A stretch of DNA of 64,000 nt from Lachnoclostridium sp. UBA5725 (GCA_002419585.1 DIGJ01000033.1:65600-129599); one strand, 5' to 3'. Shown: positions 16,758 to 24,875, numbered from the stretch's first letter. Made by a program: numbers and translations. The notes: generated from the letters alone by a model not told the origin.

Positions 16758-16967
16758 TTAATCCTGCAATCGAATATTTACTCCAATGGTGCAGTTTCCA
16801 TTTTCGTCCATCTTAATGGTCTGATACCAGTGATTATCACCCGGTTTCATAACGTTAGTCATCTGAAAGCCCGCCATTCCATACCCAACAGCTCCAATTG
16901 CGGATCCTAGCATAATCAAAGCGATGCTTAGAATAATCCATTTTTTCATTTTATCTTTTATATTCAT
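16758..16967 (-). CDS. Small membrane-anchored protein of the PadR/HAAS operon
   Basis: 69 residues from ATG 16967 with GGAG upstream. Short basic N-terminus, one hydrophobic helix with small residues (WIILSIALIMLGSAIGAVG), and an extracytoplasmic tail ending NGNCTIGVNIRL. No family recognised. It follows the HAAS-domain gene by 29 bases and probably belongs to the same transcript. Confidence 0.65.
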   Translation of the reverse strand: MNIKDKMKKWIILSIALIMLGSAIGAVGYGMAGFQMTNVMKPGDNHWYQTIKMDENGNCTIGVNIRLQD

Positions 16968-16996
16968 TTTAGCTCCAATCTGCATATGCTATATGC

Positions 16997-17566
16997 TTAT
17001 CTTTTAAAAATACCAATTAGTTTCAATGTGAATGATTTCGTTACTTCAATCAATTTTTTTGCTAGGTATACGGTCGCAAATGTAGTAAGTATTGCAATTC
17101 CAACACATAAGATTCCAATACCAAACTGCATGATTGCTAACACGGGATTAACCATTAAAAGGATAAATCCACCACAAACACTAACGATTGCAGTAGCAAA
17201 CGTGCCAAATGCAAGGGACCCTGTTATAACAGGTAAACACCAGATCACAATATAAGCCGACAAAACCAAAAGTACTCCTGCCAATAAAAGCGAACCCCAC
17301 AAAGGAAATCCTAAAACCATTAAAACTCCAATTACTCCCTTGGTAGCTGTTGATACCTTTTTATCAGTTCCATTTTCTTGGTTTAGTATATCTTGCGCGA
17401 TTGACTGTGGGTAACCTACGCGCTCTACTGCAGTTTCTTCCGTAACGCCATTTTCTATATAGTCTTCAATTATTTCCTCATAATAAGATATAAATTTTTT
17501 TCGTTCCATGTTGCTCAGACTTTTCAATTGGCTCTCCAAATCTTTTAAAAATACTGCTTTAGTCAT
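16997..17566 (-). CDS. DUF1700 (HAAS-domain) membrane protein
   Basis: About 189 residues. The N-terminal 75 residues, FLKDLESQLKSLSNMERKKF with YYEEIIEDYIENG and ERVGYPQSIAQDIL, are the HAAS signalling domain (DUF1700). Four hydrophobic helices follow and then a short basic tail. PadR-HAAS pairs are common envelope-stress-type units in Firmicutes; the HAAS protein is thought to act with the PadR repressor, and this role is family knowledge. The start is the second ATG (17566): the GGGGG site is 3 bases from the first ATG and 9 from the second. Overlaps the padR-type gene by a few bases. Confidence 0.85.
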   Translation of the reverse strand: MTKAVFLKDLESQLKSLSNMERKKFISYYEEIIEDYIENGVTEETAVERVGYPQSIAQDILNQENGTDKKVSTATKGVIGVLMVLGFPLWGSLLLAGVLLVLSAYIVIWCLPVITGSLAFGTFATAIVSVCGGFILLMVNPVLAIMQFGIGILCVGIAILTTFATVYLAKKLIEVTKSFTLKLIGIFKR

Positions 17567-17876
17567 TTTCATTTTCCCCCTTTATAAAATCATAAATTTT
17601 CATAACATCCTTCCAATCCTCCAGAAATTCCTTTCTGTAATTCCTTCCTGCATCGGTAATCCGATAATATTTACGAAGTCTGTTGTTGTGTTCTCTTGAA
17701 TAAGTTTCCAGATACTGACTGGATTCCAATCGCTTTAGTATCGGATACAGCGTAGACTCTGATATGGTAATACATTCCGACACATCCTTTATAATCTGGT
17801 AGCCATAGGAATCGGATTTATCCAATACCGCAATGACACAAAATTCTAATAATCCTTTTTTTAATTGACTATCCAT
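17559..17876 (-). CDS. PadR-family transcriptional regulator
   Basis: 105 residues, normal for the short PadR subfamily. It has LLEFCVIAVLDKSDSYGYQI, a winged helix with ISESTLYPILKRLESSQYLE, and YYRITDAG followed by a short C-terminal dimerisation helix. Heads a probable three-gene operon with the HAAS and small membrane proteins. The promoter lies inside a perfect 24-bp palindrome about 105 bases upstream (17980-18034), a likely operator for autoregulation, and a second inverted repeat sits in the leader. Confidence 0.92.
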   Translation of the reverse strand: MDSQLKKGLLEFCVIAVLDKSDSYGYQIIKDVSECITISESTLYPILKRLESSQYLETYSREHNNRLRKYYRITDAGRNYRKEFLEDWKDVMKIYDFIKGENEND

Positions 17877-17912
17877 TTATTTCCTCGTTTCTGCGCTGCT
17901 CTTTGTGTATAC

Positions 17913-17945
17913 CAAGATTGCGTTCACAGCACAGACGCAATCTTG
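17913..17945 (-). promoter_or_regulatory. Leader inverted repeat upstream of padR-type gene
   Basis: Perfect 11-bp inverted repeat CAAGATTGCGT/ACGCAATCTTG with an 11-base loop, inside the predicted 5' leader of the PadR operon. It has no T-run on the coding side, so it is more likely an RNA structure or second operator than a terminator. Confidence 0.6.
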
Positions 17946-17979
17946 TTGAGTAAAATGGTTTCGCTTTCTTTCACTCTGT

Positions 17980-18034
17980 ATACCTCTTGACACATTATAC
18001 TATACAACGCATAGTATAATGTGTCAAGAGGTAT
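17980..18034 (-). promoter_or_regulatory. Palindromic operator enclosing the padR promoter
   Basis: Perfect 24-bp inverted repeat (17980-18003 with 18011-18034, 7-base spacer). On the minus strand it contains TTGACA (18022-18027), 17 bases, TATAGT (17999-18004), a near-consensus SigA promoter pointing at the padR-type gene. The plus strand reads TTGACA-17-CATAGT, a weaker mirror copy. A regulator bound here would cover the whole promoter. Confidence 0.8.
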
Positions 18035-18050
18035 ATGCATAATTTTTGCA

Positions 18051-18091
18051 AAAAATAAAAGGTGCAACTGAATTTTACATTCAGTCGCACC
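18051..18091 (-). terminator. Terminator of the Big_2-domain protein gene
   Basis: 13-bp stem (18061-18073 with 18079-18091) that is fully paired in the minus-strand RNA when one G-U pair is allowed, with a 5-base loop and then TTTTATTTTTT. Lies 27 bases after the stop. Confidence 0.88.
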
Positions 18092-18117
18092 CTTTATTCT
18101 ATATCTATTATTTTCTC

Positions 18118-19017
18118 TTACTTTCCAAACGTTAATGATTCCATCATATAGTTTGCAACGACATAAAGATCTGGTGTTGTTGCAACGCCTTTGTCTGTAA
18201 CGGTAAATTCTGTTGTATATCCTTGCGCAAACACATCATAAATCTTTTGTTTGCAGAACAATTTTCCATCTATTTTAACCGAGTAAGACATTACAGAAAT
18301 TCTTCCTGCTGGTATTTTTTCTTCCGTAATCGAAAAATCTTCTATGGTAACTTGACCAGTTAACTGTGCTGCGAACATATTTTTAAAGGTATCAGCAGTA
18401 TAAGAATCTTTCAAAATAGAAAAGTAGTAATCAAAATTCTTATTATCTACTTTGCTTTTTACGCTTGTCACGTAAATTGAACTTCCGGTCGCTGCACTTG
18501 CATCTTTTGGCATAAACGCATTCACTTTCATACCATTTACAGTACCTTTTGTATTGCTCCATGTTTTAGGAACTACTACTGAGTTCTTTCCAACCTTTGC
18601 AACAGCTGCTTCAAATGGCGCATTGGTTACATATTTGTTATCGCTACCTTTTACGGTTACTTTGCATTTATATTTTTTACCATCCACGGTTACTGTTATG
18701 GTTGCTTTTCCTTTGCTAACTCCAGTAACTTCTCCGCTTTCTGTAACGGTTGCAACCTTTTTATTGCTACTAGTAAAGCTTGCTTCTTTACTCGTATTAC
18801 TTACCTTTAGTGTAAAGCTTTCGCCTACTTCGATTGTATTTTTCTTTAGATTTAATTTGATTTTTCCCTTAGCCTTGTTGGCATTTTCCTTATTTGGCTT
18901 TGCCGCCTCCGCAATAATTGTAGTTGTGGCAGGTGCTACGGTTTGTACCGTCATGGACAATGCCAAGGATAATGCTACTACTTTTGCAAATTTCTTAAGT
19001 TGTATCTTCTTTTTCAT
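18118..19017 (-). CDS. Secreted protein with bacterial Ig-like (Big_2) domain
   Basis: 299 residues. A basic, hydrophobic signal peptide ends near AEAA (residues 1 to about 39). A Lys-rich stretch follows, then one Big_2 domain (about 53-124: IEVGESFTLKV, KKVATVTESGEVTGVSKGKA, TITVTV). The remaining 170 residues form a beta-rich domain of unknown type (VPKTWSNTKGTVNGM, GRISVMSYSV, YVVANYMMESLTF). No LPxTG or other anchor was seen, so it is probably released or wall-associated. AAGGAG precedes the ATG. It is divergent from the serine hydrolase gene with 177 bases between. Confidence 0.82.
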   Translation of the reverse strand: MKKKIQLKKFAKVVALSLALSMTVQTVAPATTTIIAEAAKPNKENANKAKGKIKLNLKKNTIEVGESFTLKVSNTSKEASFTSSNKKVATVTESGEVTGVSKGKATITVTVDGKKYKCKVTVKGSDNKYVTNAPFEAAVAKVGKNSVVVPKTWSNTKGTVNGMKVNAFMPKDASAATGSSIYVTSVKSKVDNKNFDYYFSILKDSYTADTFKNMFAAQLTGQVTIEDFSITEEKIPAGRISVMSYSVKIDGKLFCKQKIYDVFAQGYTTEFTVTDKGVATTPDLYVVANYMMESLTFGK

Positions 19018-19194
19018 GTGCTATCTCCTTTTATACGTGAATTTTACCGGTGATATGAGTCTGAGTATAAAAGACTCCGTCGCAAGTATTATACTTCTAT
19101 ATCCTTAAGAAGTCTTTACATTTTTATTAAACTTGTGCTTTTTTCCATTATTTATGATAAAATAATCCCATCATTGTTAGAAAGAGGGTATTTC

Positions 19195-21297
19195 ATGTTA
19201 AAAAAATTTATAAAATCTAGTTTATCACTAATAATAGTATGCTCATTGATTTTGACCCCACAAACCTCAATATTTGCTGCTGACGTTCCGGTAGCCAGTG
19301 GTCAGGCCATTGCTTATTCTGTAGATACTTCGGATAGCATTGCTACTGCTGCGCAAAAACGCGCTGATATGCTGACAAACGTATATGGAGTTACCAGTAT
19401 TCAATACGCACTGATTCGTGACGGAAAAATTATTCTTACTGGTACTTCCGGATATGACAACAAAGCATCAAAAAAATCACCAACGAATAGCACCATATAT
19501 GGCATTGGATCTGTTAGTAAGATTTTTACTACTTTAGCCGTGCTAAAGCTTTGTGATGAAGACAAGGTTGATTTGGATACTCCTGTTGTTACCTACCTGC
19601 CGGAATTCAAAATGGCAGATTCCCGCTATAAAGATATCACCGTTCGTATGCTTCTAAACCATTCCTCCGGTCTGATGGGAAGTACCTTAGGTAATTGCAT
19701 ATTACTTGGAGATACCGATACTTCCGTTCATGATAAGTTTCTAAGCACATTAAAAACACAGCGTTTGAAGGCTGACCCAGGCGATTTTAGTGTATACTGT
19801 AATGATGGATTTACTTTAGCAGAAATCTTAATCGAAAAAGTAAGTGGTATCAGCTTTAGTAAGTTTATCGCGAATAACTTTACCACTCCTCTTGATATGA
19901 CCAATACGAAAACACCTTCGGATTCTTTTAACACTTCAAAAATAGCCGGAATGTATACAGCAGATGGAACAAAGCTACCTTATGAAACGTTATGTGCCTA
20001 TGGTGCTGGCGGAATTTATTCAACTGCAACGGATTTGTGTAAGTTGTCTACCATAATAACGAATCAGAACGACATCTTATCTTCCGAATCCGTAAATTCT
20101 ATGAGAAAAGAGGAGTACAAAAATGGCCAGTGGTATCCAGATGAAGACTCCATTCTTTCCTATGGATTAGGCTGGGACAGTGTAAATACTTATCCATTTA
20201 CTGACTATAATATTACCGCTTTAATGAAGGGTGGAGATTCTCTTTATTATCATTGTGGTCTTACGGTATTACCGGATGAAAACATGGCAGTTGCTGTACT
20301 TTCTTCTGGTGGATCTAGCTCTTATAACGAAATATTTGGTCAAACCATTTTGCTTGATGCATTAAAGGAAAAAGGCTCCATTTCTTCTATCCATGAGGAC
20401 AAAACGTTTACAGCACCTACAAAAACAATCATTCCTTCCAATTTAGTTTCCAATGCTGGCTACTATGGTAATTATTCTTCTCCTCTTAAAGTAGAAATCA
20501 AAGCAAGTGGAGACTTAACATTATCCGCTTTGGGGGATGAGTCTAATGCAAAACAACAGTTTGTCTACAGTGGAAATAATCGCTTCTATTCTGAGGATGG
20601 TAGTACTTATCTTTCTTTTGTAGAAAGCAATGGGAATACCTATTTATATACAAGTGGTTACGCTAAGCTGCCAGCCATTGGTCAAACTGCAACATCACTT
20701 TACTGTGGTCAGAAGCTAAAACCAAATGAAGTCTCAGAAACTGTAAAGCAGGCATGGACAAATTATCTTAACAAAGATTACTATATTGTATCGGAAAAAT
20801 ATAGTTCCGCACTTTATGTACAAAGCCTCTTAAAAAGCCGTTTGGAAACGTCCGAAGAACTGCCAAACTACATTGCTTCCAATCCAATTACAGACGAAAC
20901 CTCTGCTAATTCCATTCTTCAGATACCAGGAGTATATGGTCGTGACTTAAGGGATTATAAACTTGGGTTAAAAGACGGTATTAAATACATCCAAAGTGGA
21001 GAAAACATTTTAATTTCGGAAGATAATGTTGCTACGCTTTCTACTAAGAAAAGCTCTAACGTTACGGTTCCTAAAACAGGATATGCACAATATTTTAAGA
21101 TTGGTAACCAATCAGCAAATAAAAAGATCCGCGTAACACTTCCTAAAAAGTCTTCTTTCGCGGTATATGATAAAAAGGGTAATTTGGTATTTAGCTCATA
21201 CATTTCTGGTAAAAATACAGTAAAGCTTCCAAAGAAGGGAACCATTGTATTTGCAGGTTCAAAGAAGGCTGAATTTACTATAAACTATATTTCTTAA
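19195..21297 (+). CDS. Secreted beta-lactamase-fold serine hydrolase
   Basis: 700 residues from ATG 19195 (AAGAGGG upstream; an earlier in-frame ATG at 19135 lacks one). Signal peptide 1-29 (LIIVCSLILTPQTSIFAA). The class C beta-lactamase/esterase domain spans about 50-390 with the nucleophile motif SVSK (YGIGSVSKIFTT) and the Tyr motif YCN (FSVYCNDGFTLAE); HCGLTVLPD stands in the usual third-motif region. The C-terminal 300 residues are two beta-rich modules of unknown function (GYYGNYSSPLKVEI, and a closing KIRVTLPKKSSF). Members hydrolyse peptides, esters or D-amino-acid bonds; the substrate here is unknown. Followed by its own terminator. Confidence 0.88.
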   Translation: MLKKFIKSSLSLIIVCSLILTPQTSIFAADVPVASGQAIAYSVDTSDSIATAAQKRADMLTNVYGVTSIQYALIRDGKIILTGTSGYDNKASKKSPTNSTIYGIGSVSKIFTTLAVLKLCDEDKVDLDTPVVTYLPEFKMADSRYKDITVRMLLNHSSGLMGSTLGNCILLGDTDTSVHDKFLSTLKTQRLKADPGDFSVYCNDGFTLAEILIEKVSGISFSKFIANNFTTPLDMTNTKTPSDSFNTSKIAGMYTADGTKLPYETLCAYGAGGIYSTATDLCKLSTIITNQNDILSSESVNSMRKEEYKNGQWYPDEDSILSYGLGWDSVNTYPFTDYNITALMKGGDSLYYHCGLTVLPDENMAVAVLSSGGSSSYNEIFGQTILLDALKEKGSISSIHEDKTFTAPTKTIIPSNLVSNAGYYGNYSSPLKVEIKASGDLTLSALGDESNAKQQFVYSGNNRFYSEDGSTYLSFVESNGNTYLYTSGYAKLPAIGQTATSLYCGQKLKPNEVSETVKQAWTNYLNKDYYIVSEKYSSALYVQSLLKSRLETSEELPNYIASNPITDETSANSILQIPGVYGRDLRDYKLGLKDGIKYIQSGENILISEDNVATLSTKKSSNVTVPKTGYAQYFKIGNQSANKKIRVTLPKKSSFAVYDKKGNLVFSSYISGKNTVKLPKKGTIVFAGSKKAEFTINYIS

Positions 21298-21310
21298 AAA
21301 AATAAAGGTA

Positions 21311-21354
21311 AAAGCTTGTTGTATGATTGTTTTCCTCTACAACAAGCTTTTTTT
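21311..21354 (+). terminator. Intrinsic terminator after the serine hydrolase
   Basis: AAAGCTTGTTGTA pairs perfectly with TACAACAAGCTTT (21311-21323 with 21338-21350), then a run of T to 21354. Confidence 0.92.
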
Positions 21355-21459
21355 ATCTGAACATGCAAATTCAAAAGATTCATTAACCAATACTCGATAG
21401 CATATTCTAATTCTATATTTCTAACATATAATAAAAGTAATAAACTTTTGAGGATATAT

Positions 21460-22761
21460 ATGATCATCCATGTTGTCCAACCAGGAGAAACACTTCAAAC
21501 GATTTCAGAATTATATAACATGCCAACCGAACGGTTGATTCAAGATAATGGCATTACAAATCCAATGAATTTAGCAATAGGGCAGACTATAGTCATTGTT
21601 TATCCAAAAACCACCTATGTAATACAAGATGGAGATACCTTATATGGTATTGCAGAGAAATTTGGCGTATCACCAATACAATTATTGCGAAATAATCCCT
21701 TTCTTTCTGACAAAGAATATATCTATCCAGGAGAAATTATTGTTATCAGCTATGAGGATTCAAAAAAAAGAAATATTGTTACTAGTGGCTATGCTTACCC
21801 ATTTATTGATAAAAATATTTTAAAGAAAACACTTCCCTATCTAACGTATTTAACCGTATTTAATTACAGAGTTACCAGAGATGGAGAACTAATAAACATT
21901 GATGATGAGGAAATCATTCAATTAACAAAAGAATACGGGGTAGCCCCCATGATGTTAATATCCACATTGACGGATGCTGGAGTAGCAGACCCTCAAGTTT
22001 CCAATAATGTCCTCCATAGCCTTGAATTGCAAGATATACTTTTTAAAAATGTAATTGAAAAATTAAAAGAAAAGGGATATTACGGTCTTAATATCTACTC
22101 ACAATTTCTAACCGAAGAAAACAGGCCTCTTGTTGAACGGTATATATCTAGATTTTCTAAAATCTTACACGAAGAAGGTTTTCGTGTAATACTAACTCTT
22201 TCACCAATTACACATTTTGAAACTACTCCAATTGAACTTGAAAAAGTAGATTATACTGTTTTAGGACAGAATGTAGACGGCATTCTATTTTTAGACTATA
22301 AGTGGGTTTTTACTTATGGACCTCCGGCTTCTGTCACGCCTGTTAACGTTATTAAAAAACTACTAGATTACGCGGTTACTATTGTACCTCAAGATAAGTT
22401 GTTTTTAGGTTTTTCAGTTATGGGTTACGATTGGCTGCTTCCTTATATTCCAGGTGAAAGTAAGGCAACTGTTATAACAACTGAAATATCGATTGATATT
22501 GCAAGTTATAAAGGTATTCCAATCAAATATAACGAGATTTCTCAAGCCCCTTATTTTTTCTATACACAAAATGAAGAAGATTTGCACATTGTATGGTTTA
22601 AGGATGCGAGAAGTATTAATGCAATCATGGGATTGGTAACTGATTATAAGCTCAAAGGGACATCCATATGGAATATTATGTACTATTTTCCTCAGATGTG
22701 GTTTGTAATTAATACGCAATATGAAATTGATCGAGTTACGGATTTTACCCCTATATCCTGA
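21460..22761 (+). CDS. LysM-LysM-GH18 spore-cortex-type protein, catalytic motif lost
   Basis: 433 residues from ATG 21460 (GAGG upstream). Two LysM peptidoglycan-binding repeats (about 2-47, HVVQPGETLQTISELYN; about 51-97, YVIQDGDTLYGIAEKFG) precede a glycoside hydrolase 18 barrel (about 108-425, from TSGYAYPF to WFVINTQYEI). This is the layout of SleL/YaaH spore N-acetylglucosaminidases. At the position where that family has the catalytic NIDFEF-type strand, the sequence here reads NIYSQF (211-216), so the acid residues, including the catalytic Glu (now Gln215), are replaced. It may therefore bind but not cleave cortex glycan. No signal peptide, usual for spore-coat members. Confidence 0.82.
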   Translation: MIIHVVQPGETLQTISELYNMPTERLIQDNGITNPMNLAIGQTIVIVYPKTTYVIQDGDTLYGIAEKFGVSPIQLLRNNPFLSDKEYIYPGEIIVISYEDSKKRNIVTSGYAYPFIDKNILKKTLPYLTYLTVFNYRVTRDGELINIDDEEIIQLTKEYGVAPMMLISTLTDAGVADPQVSNNVLHSLELQDILFKNVIEKLKEKGYYGLNIYSQFLTEENRPLVERYISRFSKILHEEGFRVILTLSPITHFETTPIELEKVDYTVLGQNVDGILFLDYKWVFTYGPPASVTPVNVIKKLLDYAVTIVPQDKLFLGFSVMGYDWLLPYIPGESKATVITTEISIDIASYKGIPIKYNEISQAPYFFYTQNEEDLHIVWFKDARSINAIMGLVTDYKLKGTSIWNIMYYFPQMWFVINTQYEIDRVTDFTPIS

Positions 22762-22762
22762 C

Positions 22763-22799
22763 ATAAAAAAAAGCAAGTTGCCATATGGCAGCTTGTTTT
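22763..22799. terminator. Bidirectional terminator between GH18 gene and tRNA-Lys
   Basis: Stem CAAGTTGCCA/TGGCAGCTTG (22774-22783 with 22786-22795, one wobble pair). TTTT follows on the plus strand, and a run of A before it (22763-22772) gives a U-run on the minus strand, so it can serve both the GH18 gene and the tRNA. Confidence 0.75.
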
Positions 22800-22864
22800 G
22801 TTATTTAAACGAACAAAAAGCCCCTACCCAGCTACCCTTTTGTAGCCAAACAAGGACCTTGAAG

Positions 22865-22937
22865 TGCGCCTCCAGGGGTTCGAACCCTGGACACCCTGAT
22901 TAAGAGTCAGGTGCTCTACCAACTGAGCTAGAAGCGC
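22865..22937 (-). tRNA. tRNA-Lys (anticodon CTT)
   Basis: 73 nt on the minus strand folds as a full cloverleaf: acceptor GCGCTTC/GAGGCGC with one wobble, D arm GCTC/GAGC, anticodon loop CTCTTAA giving CTT, T arm CAGGG/CCCTG. Discriminator A; CCA is not encoded. Confidence 0.96.
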
Positions 22938-22962
22938 ATTGCATTTTTCCAACGCAAGACTT

Positions 22963-22991
22963 ATTATATCTCATGCTTTTTCAAAATGCAA
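22963..22991 (-). promoter_or_regulatory. SigA promoter of tRNA-Lys
   Basis: Minus strand TTGCAT (22986-22991), 17 bases, TATAAT (22963-22968), ending 26 bases before the tRNA 5' end. Confidence 0.8.
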
Positions 22992-23011
22992 GTCCTTTTT
23001 GTATTTTTTTA

Positions 23012-23329
23012 CTACTTATTTGTCTCTATTTTACCTTCTATTTGATTTTTTGATACCGCACCAATTATGGTATCTACTACCGCTCCATTTTTAAGGAAAA
23101 GTATGGTTGGTATGGACATAACGCGATATTTTTGAGCCGTCGCAGGGTTATCATCGACATTTAGCTTTCCGATTTTTACGCTACCATTGTATTCATTTGC
23201 TAATTCTTCGATGATAGGTGCCATCATTTTACATGGTCCACACCAGTCTGCATAAAAATCTACGATTACCAAATTCTTAGATTCTAGCGCTTCTTGATTA
23301 AAGTTTTCGTCTGTAAATTTAAATTCCAT
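23012..23329 (-). CDS. trxA: Thioredoxin
   Basis: 105 residues, standard length. Active site WCGPC in FYADWCGPCKMMAP (two redox Cys), cis-Pro in MSIPTILFLK. Cytoplasmic disulfide reductase. I start at ATG 23329 (MEFKF) because GGAGG is 8 bases upstream of it but only 2 bases from the ATG at 23335. The stop of a 46-codon frame overlaps the upstream ATG, which suggests coupling. Confidence 0.95.
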   Translation of the reverse strand: MEFKFTDENFNQEALESKNLVIVDFYADWCGPCKMMAPIIEELANEYNGSVKIGKLNVDDNPATAQKYRVMSIPTILFLKNGAVVDTIIGAVSKNQIEGKIETNK

Positions 23330-23331
23330 GT

Positions 23332-23472
23332 TCATTTCCTCCTTTTTTGTTTGGCAGATAAAACATTGGAAACTTCATCCCATGAATGTTTCATTTGCAA
23401 AGCACGTTTATCCAGTTTCTTATTATGTGATAATGAACGAGCTATTATTTCCTTAATGGTTGCACTCATCAT
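23332..23472 (-). CDS. Small basic protein upstream of trxA (candidate)
   Basis: 46-codon frame starting MMSATIKEIIARSLSHNKK and ending KQKRRK, rich in Lys and Arg, with one Trp (HSWDEV). Its stop TGA overlaps the first trxA ATG, and its last codons are the trxA ribosome-binding site (AAAAGGAGG). A TATACT -10-like hexamer lies about 25 bases upstream. I do not recognise a family. The tight junction with trxA and complete use of the gap favour a real gene or a translational-coupling leader, but a chance frame is possible. Confidence 0.45.
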   Translation of the reverse strand: MMSATIKEIIARSLSHNKKLDKRALQMKHSWDEVSNVLSAKQKRRK

Positions 23473-23543
23473 TAAACTCTCTTTCACATCTTTTCTATAG
23501 TATATGTATTTTTTATAACATTAACAGTAACTTAGTCACATTT

Positions 23544-24182
23544 TTATCGACTCGCAACCAAACGATTGATTGCCTTTCCTTCATTAGAAAACTTTTCTTC
23601 ATATTCCGTCATAATATTTCCTTCCATATACTCACTGTGATGGAGGTCATAAGTAAAATTATCCACATTCCATTTTGCTTCTTTTACTTCTTCTAATGAA
23701 AAATCAAACAATTCACGGTTGTCTGTTTTAAATATAATCTTACCTTTTTTATCAAGGATTTTGTCATATCGCTCAAAGTATTGTCTTGAAGTTAGTCTTC
23801 TCTTCGCGTGTCGGTCTTTTGGCCATGGATCTGAAAAATTAAGATAAATTTGTTTTATTTCTTCCTTATCAAATACCTCATTAATTTCTTCTGCATTCAT
23901 ACAAATAAATGTAAGGTTATCTAACTTCATATCTTCCATTTTTTCAAGTGCTCGAATCAAAACACTTTGAAATTTTTCGATTCCGATATAATTAATCTGC
24001 GGATTTTGAAGTGCTAAGGCCGTAATAAAATTACCTTTTCCCATACCGATTTCTATGTAAATTGGATGATCATTGCCAAATACCTCCATCCATTTACCTT
24101 TGTGCTCTTTCGCATTTTTAATGACCAAACTACTTTCTGCAATTTTTTCGTTCGCACCTGGTATATTTCTTAGTCGCATCAT
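23544..24182 (-). CDS. trmB: tRNA (guanine-N7-)-methyltransferase
   Basis: 212 residues; uses SAM to methylate G46 of tRNA. SAM-binding IYIEIGMGKGNFI (motif I), then IGIEKFQSVLIRAL, NLTFICMNAEEI and the family signature FSDPWPKDRHAKRRL near residue 115. The C-terminus ends TEYEEKFSNEGKAINRL, as expected. AAGGAG precedes two tandem ATGs (24182 and 24179); either may be used. Monocistronic by context. Confidence 0.95.
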   Translation of the reverse strand: MMRLRNIPGANEKIAESSLVIKNAKEHKGKWMEVFGNDHPIYIEIGMGKGNFITALALQNPQINYIGIEKFQSVLIRALEKMEDMKLDNLTFICMNAEEINEVFDKEEIKQIYLNFSDPWPKDRHAKRRLTSRQYFERYDKILDKKGKIIFKTDNRELFDFSLEEVKEAKWNVDNFTYDLHHSEYMEGNIMTEYEEKFSNEGKAINRLVASR

Positions 24183-24542
24183 TTTCTCCTTTTTCTTTCA
24201 AGTACTTTTTCCCTATAATTATATCGTATATCGTCTTTTTATTCCACCGTCAATTATAAATCTTCTTGTTATATGGACAATAATCCCATGCATAAGAATT
24301 GGATTATAAGTTCATAAATTAAAATGTATACAATTAATAAGTTGTTTTATACACAATCATTTACAAATTAATTTATTTACAATATTTTTTATGCACATTC
24401 TACAATTTTTCTATTTTTAAACTCGTTTTTTAGTTGCAATTTTGCTCTTTCAATTTTTTTCAAAAGGAGTATTATGTTAATAGCAATGAGAAAATTGCGT
24501 AAAATATTATATTTTTAACAATATAGAAAGGGGTTATGAAGC
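24183..24542 (+). promoter_or_regulatory. Upstream region of the V-type ATPase operon
   Basis: 360 AT-rich bases between divergent genes. A possible promoter is TTTACA (24360-24365), 17 bases, TATTTT (24383-24388). After it comes a short leader frame at 24474-24518 and an 8-bp inverted repeat GCAATTTT/AAAATTGC (24436-24443 with 24491-24498) that brackets the leader frame's ribosome-binding site. One consensus DnaA-box 9-mer TTATACACA is at 24347-24355; alone, it is probably chance. No riboswitch family was recognised. Confidence 0.4.
24474..24518 (+). CDS. Possible 14-residue leader peptide of the V-ATPase operon
   Basis: ATG TTA ATA GCA ATG... encodes MLIAMRKLRKILYF and stops 25 bases before the first ATPase gene. 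It has one of the best ribosome-binding sites in the region (AAAAGGAG, 5 bases before the ATG), and that site is enclosed by the inverted repeat GCAATTTT/AAAATTGC. Hydrophobic and basic; could be a regulatory leader peptide or a chance frame. Confidence 0.35.
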   Translation: MLIAMRKLRKILYF

Positions 24543-24863
24543 ATGGAAAAAGTTGTTAATATTTTAAATGATTTAAATGATATAGATGAAAAAGCAACGG
24601 CGATTGTTGACCATACCTCCATAGAGAAAAAGGAACTCTACAAACAGTTGTCAGAAGATATCCATAAACTAGATGAAGAAATTTCAAAAGGCACGGAAAA
24701 GAAATTGGACGTTATCCGTGAAAAAATGAATTTCGAAATTGGAGAAGCTAAAAAAAGGCTTCTTGCTTCTTTTGAACAGGAAATGAGCAAAATTGAATCT
24801 GATTATAAAAAGAATCATGATACTTATGTTGATACTGTCTTCCAAAAAATAATCAATCAATAG
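24543..24863 (+). CDS. V-type ATPase stalk subunit (AhaH/NtpF-like)
   Basis: 106 residues, almost entirely charged coiled coil (KVVNILNDLNDIDEKATAIV to KIESDYKKNHDTYVDTVF). First gene of the nine-gene ATPase operon; this position and composition fit the peripheral-stalk subunit called H or G/NtpF, which pairs with subunit E to link the catalytic head to subunit I. GAAAGGGG precedes the ATG. The next gene starts 12 bases on. The sequence is too low in complexity for a firm subunit name; the assignment rests mainly on context. Confidence 0.75.
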   Translation: MEKVVNILNDLNDIDEKATAIVDHTSIEKKELYKQLSEDIHKLDEEISKGTEKKLDVIREKMNFEIGEAKKRLLASFEQEMSKIESDYKKNHDTYVDTVFQKIINQ

Positions 24864-24875
24864 GAGAGTGATACA

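Noticed and set aside
24347..24355. Consensus DnaA box TTATACACA upstream of the V-ATPase operon
   Set aside because: A single 9-mer in an AT-rich 360-base gap is expected by chance in a window of this size; no second box or cluster is nearby.
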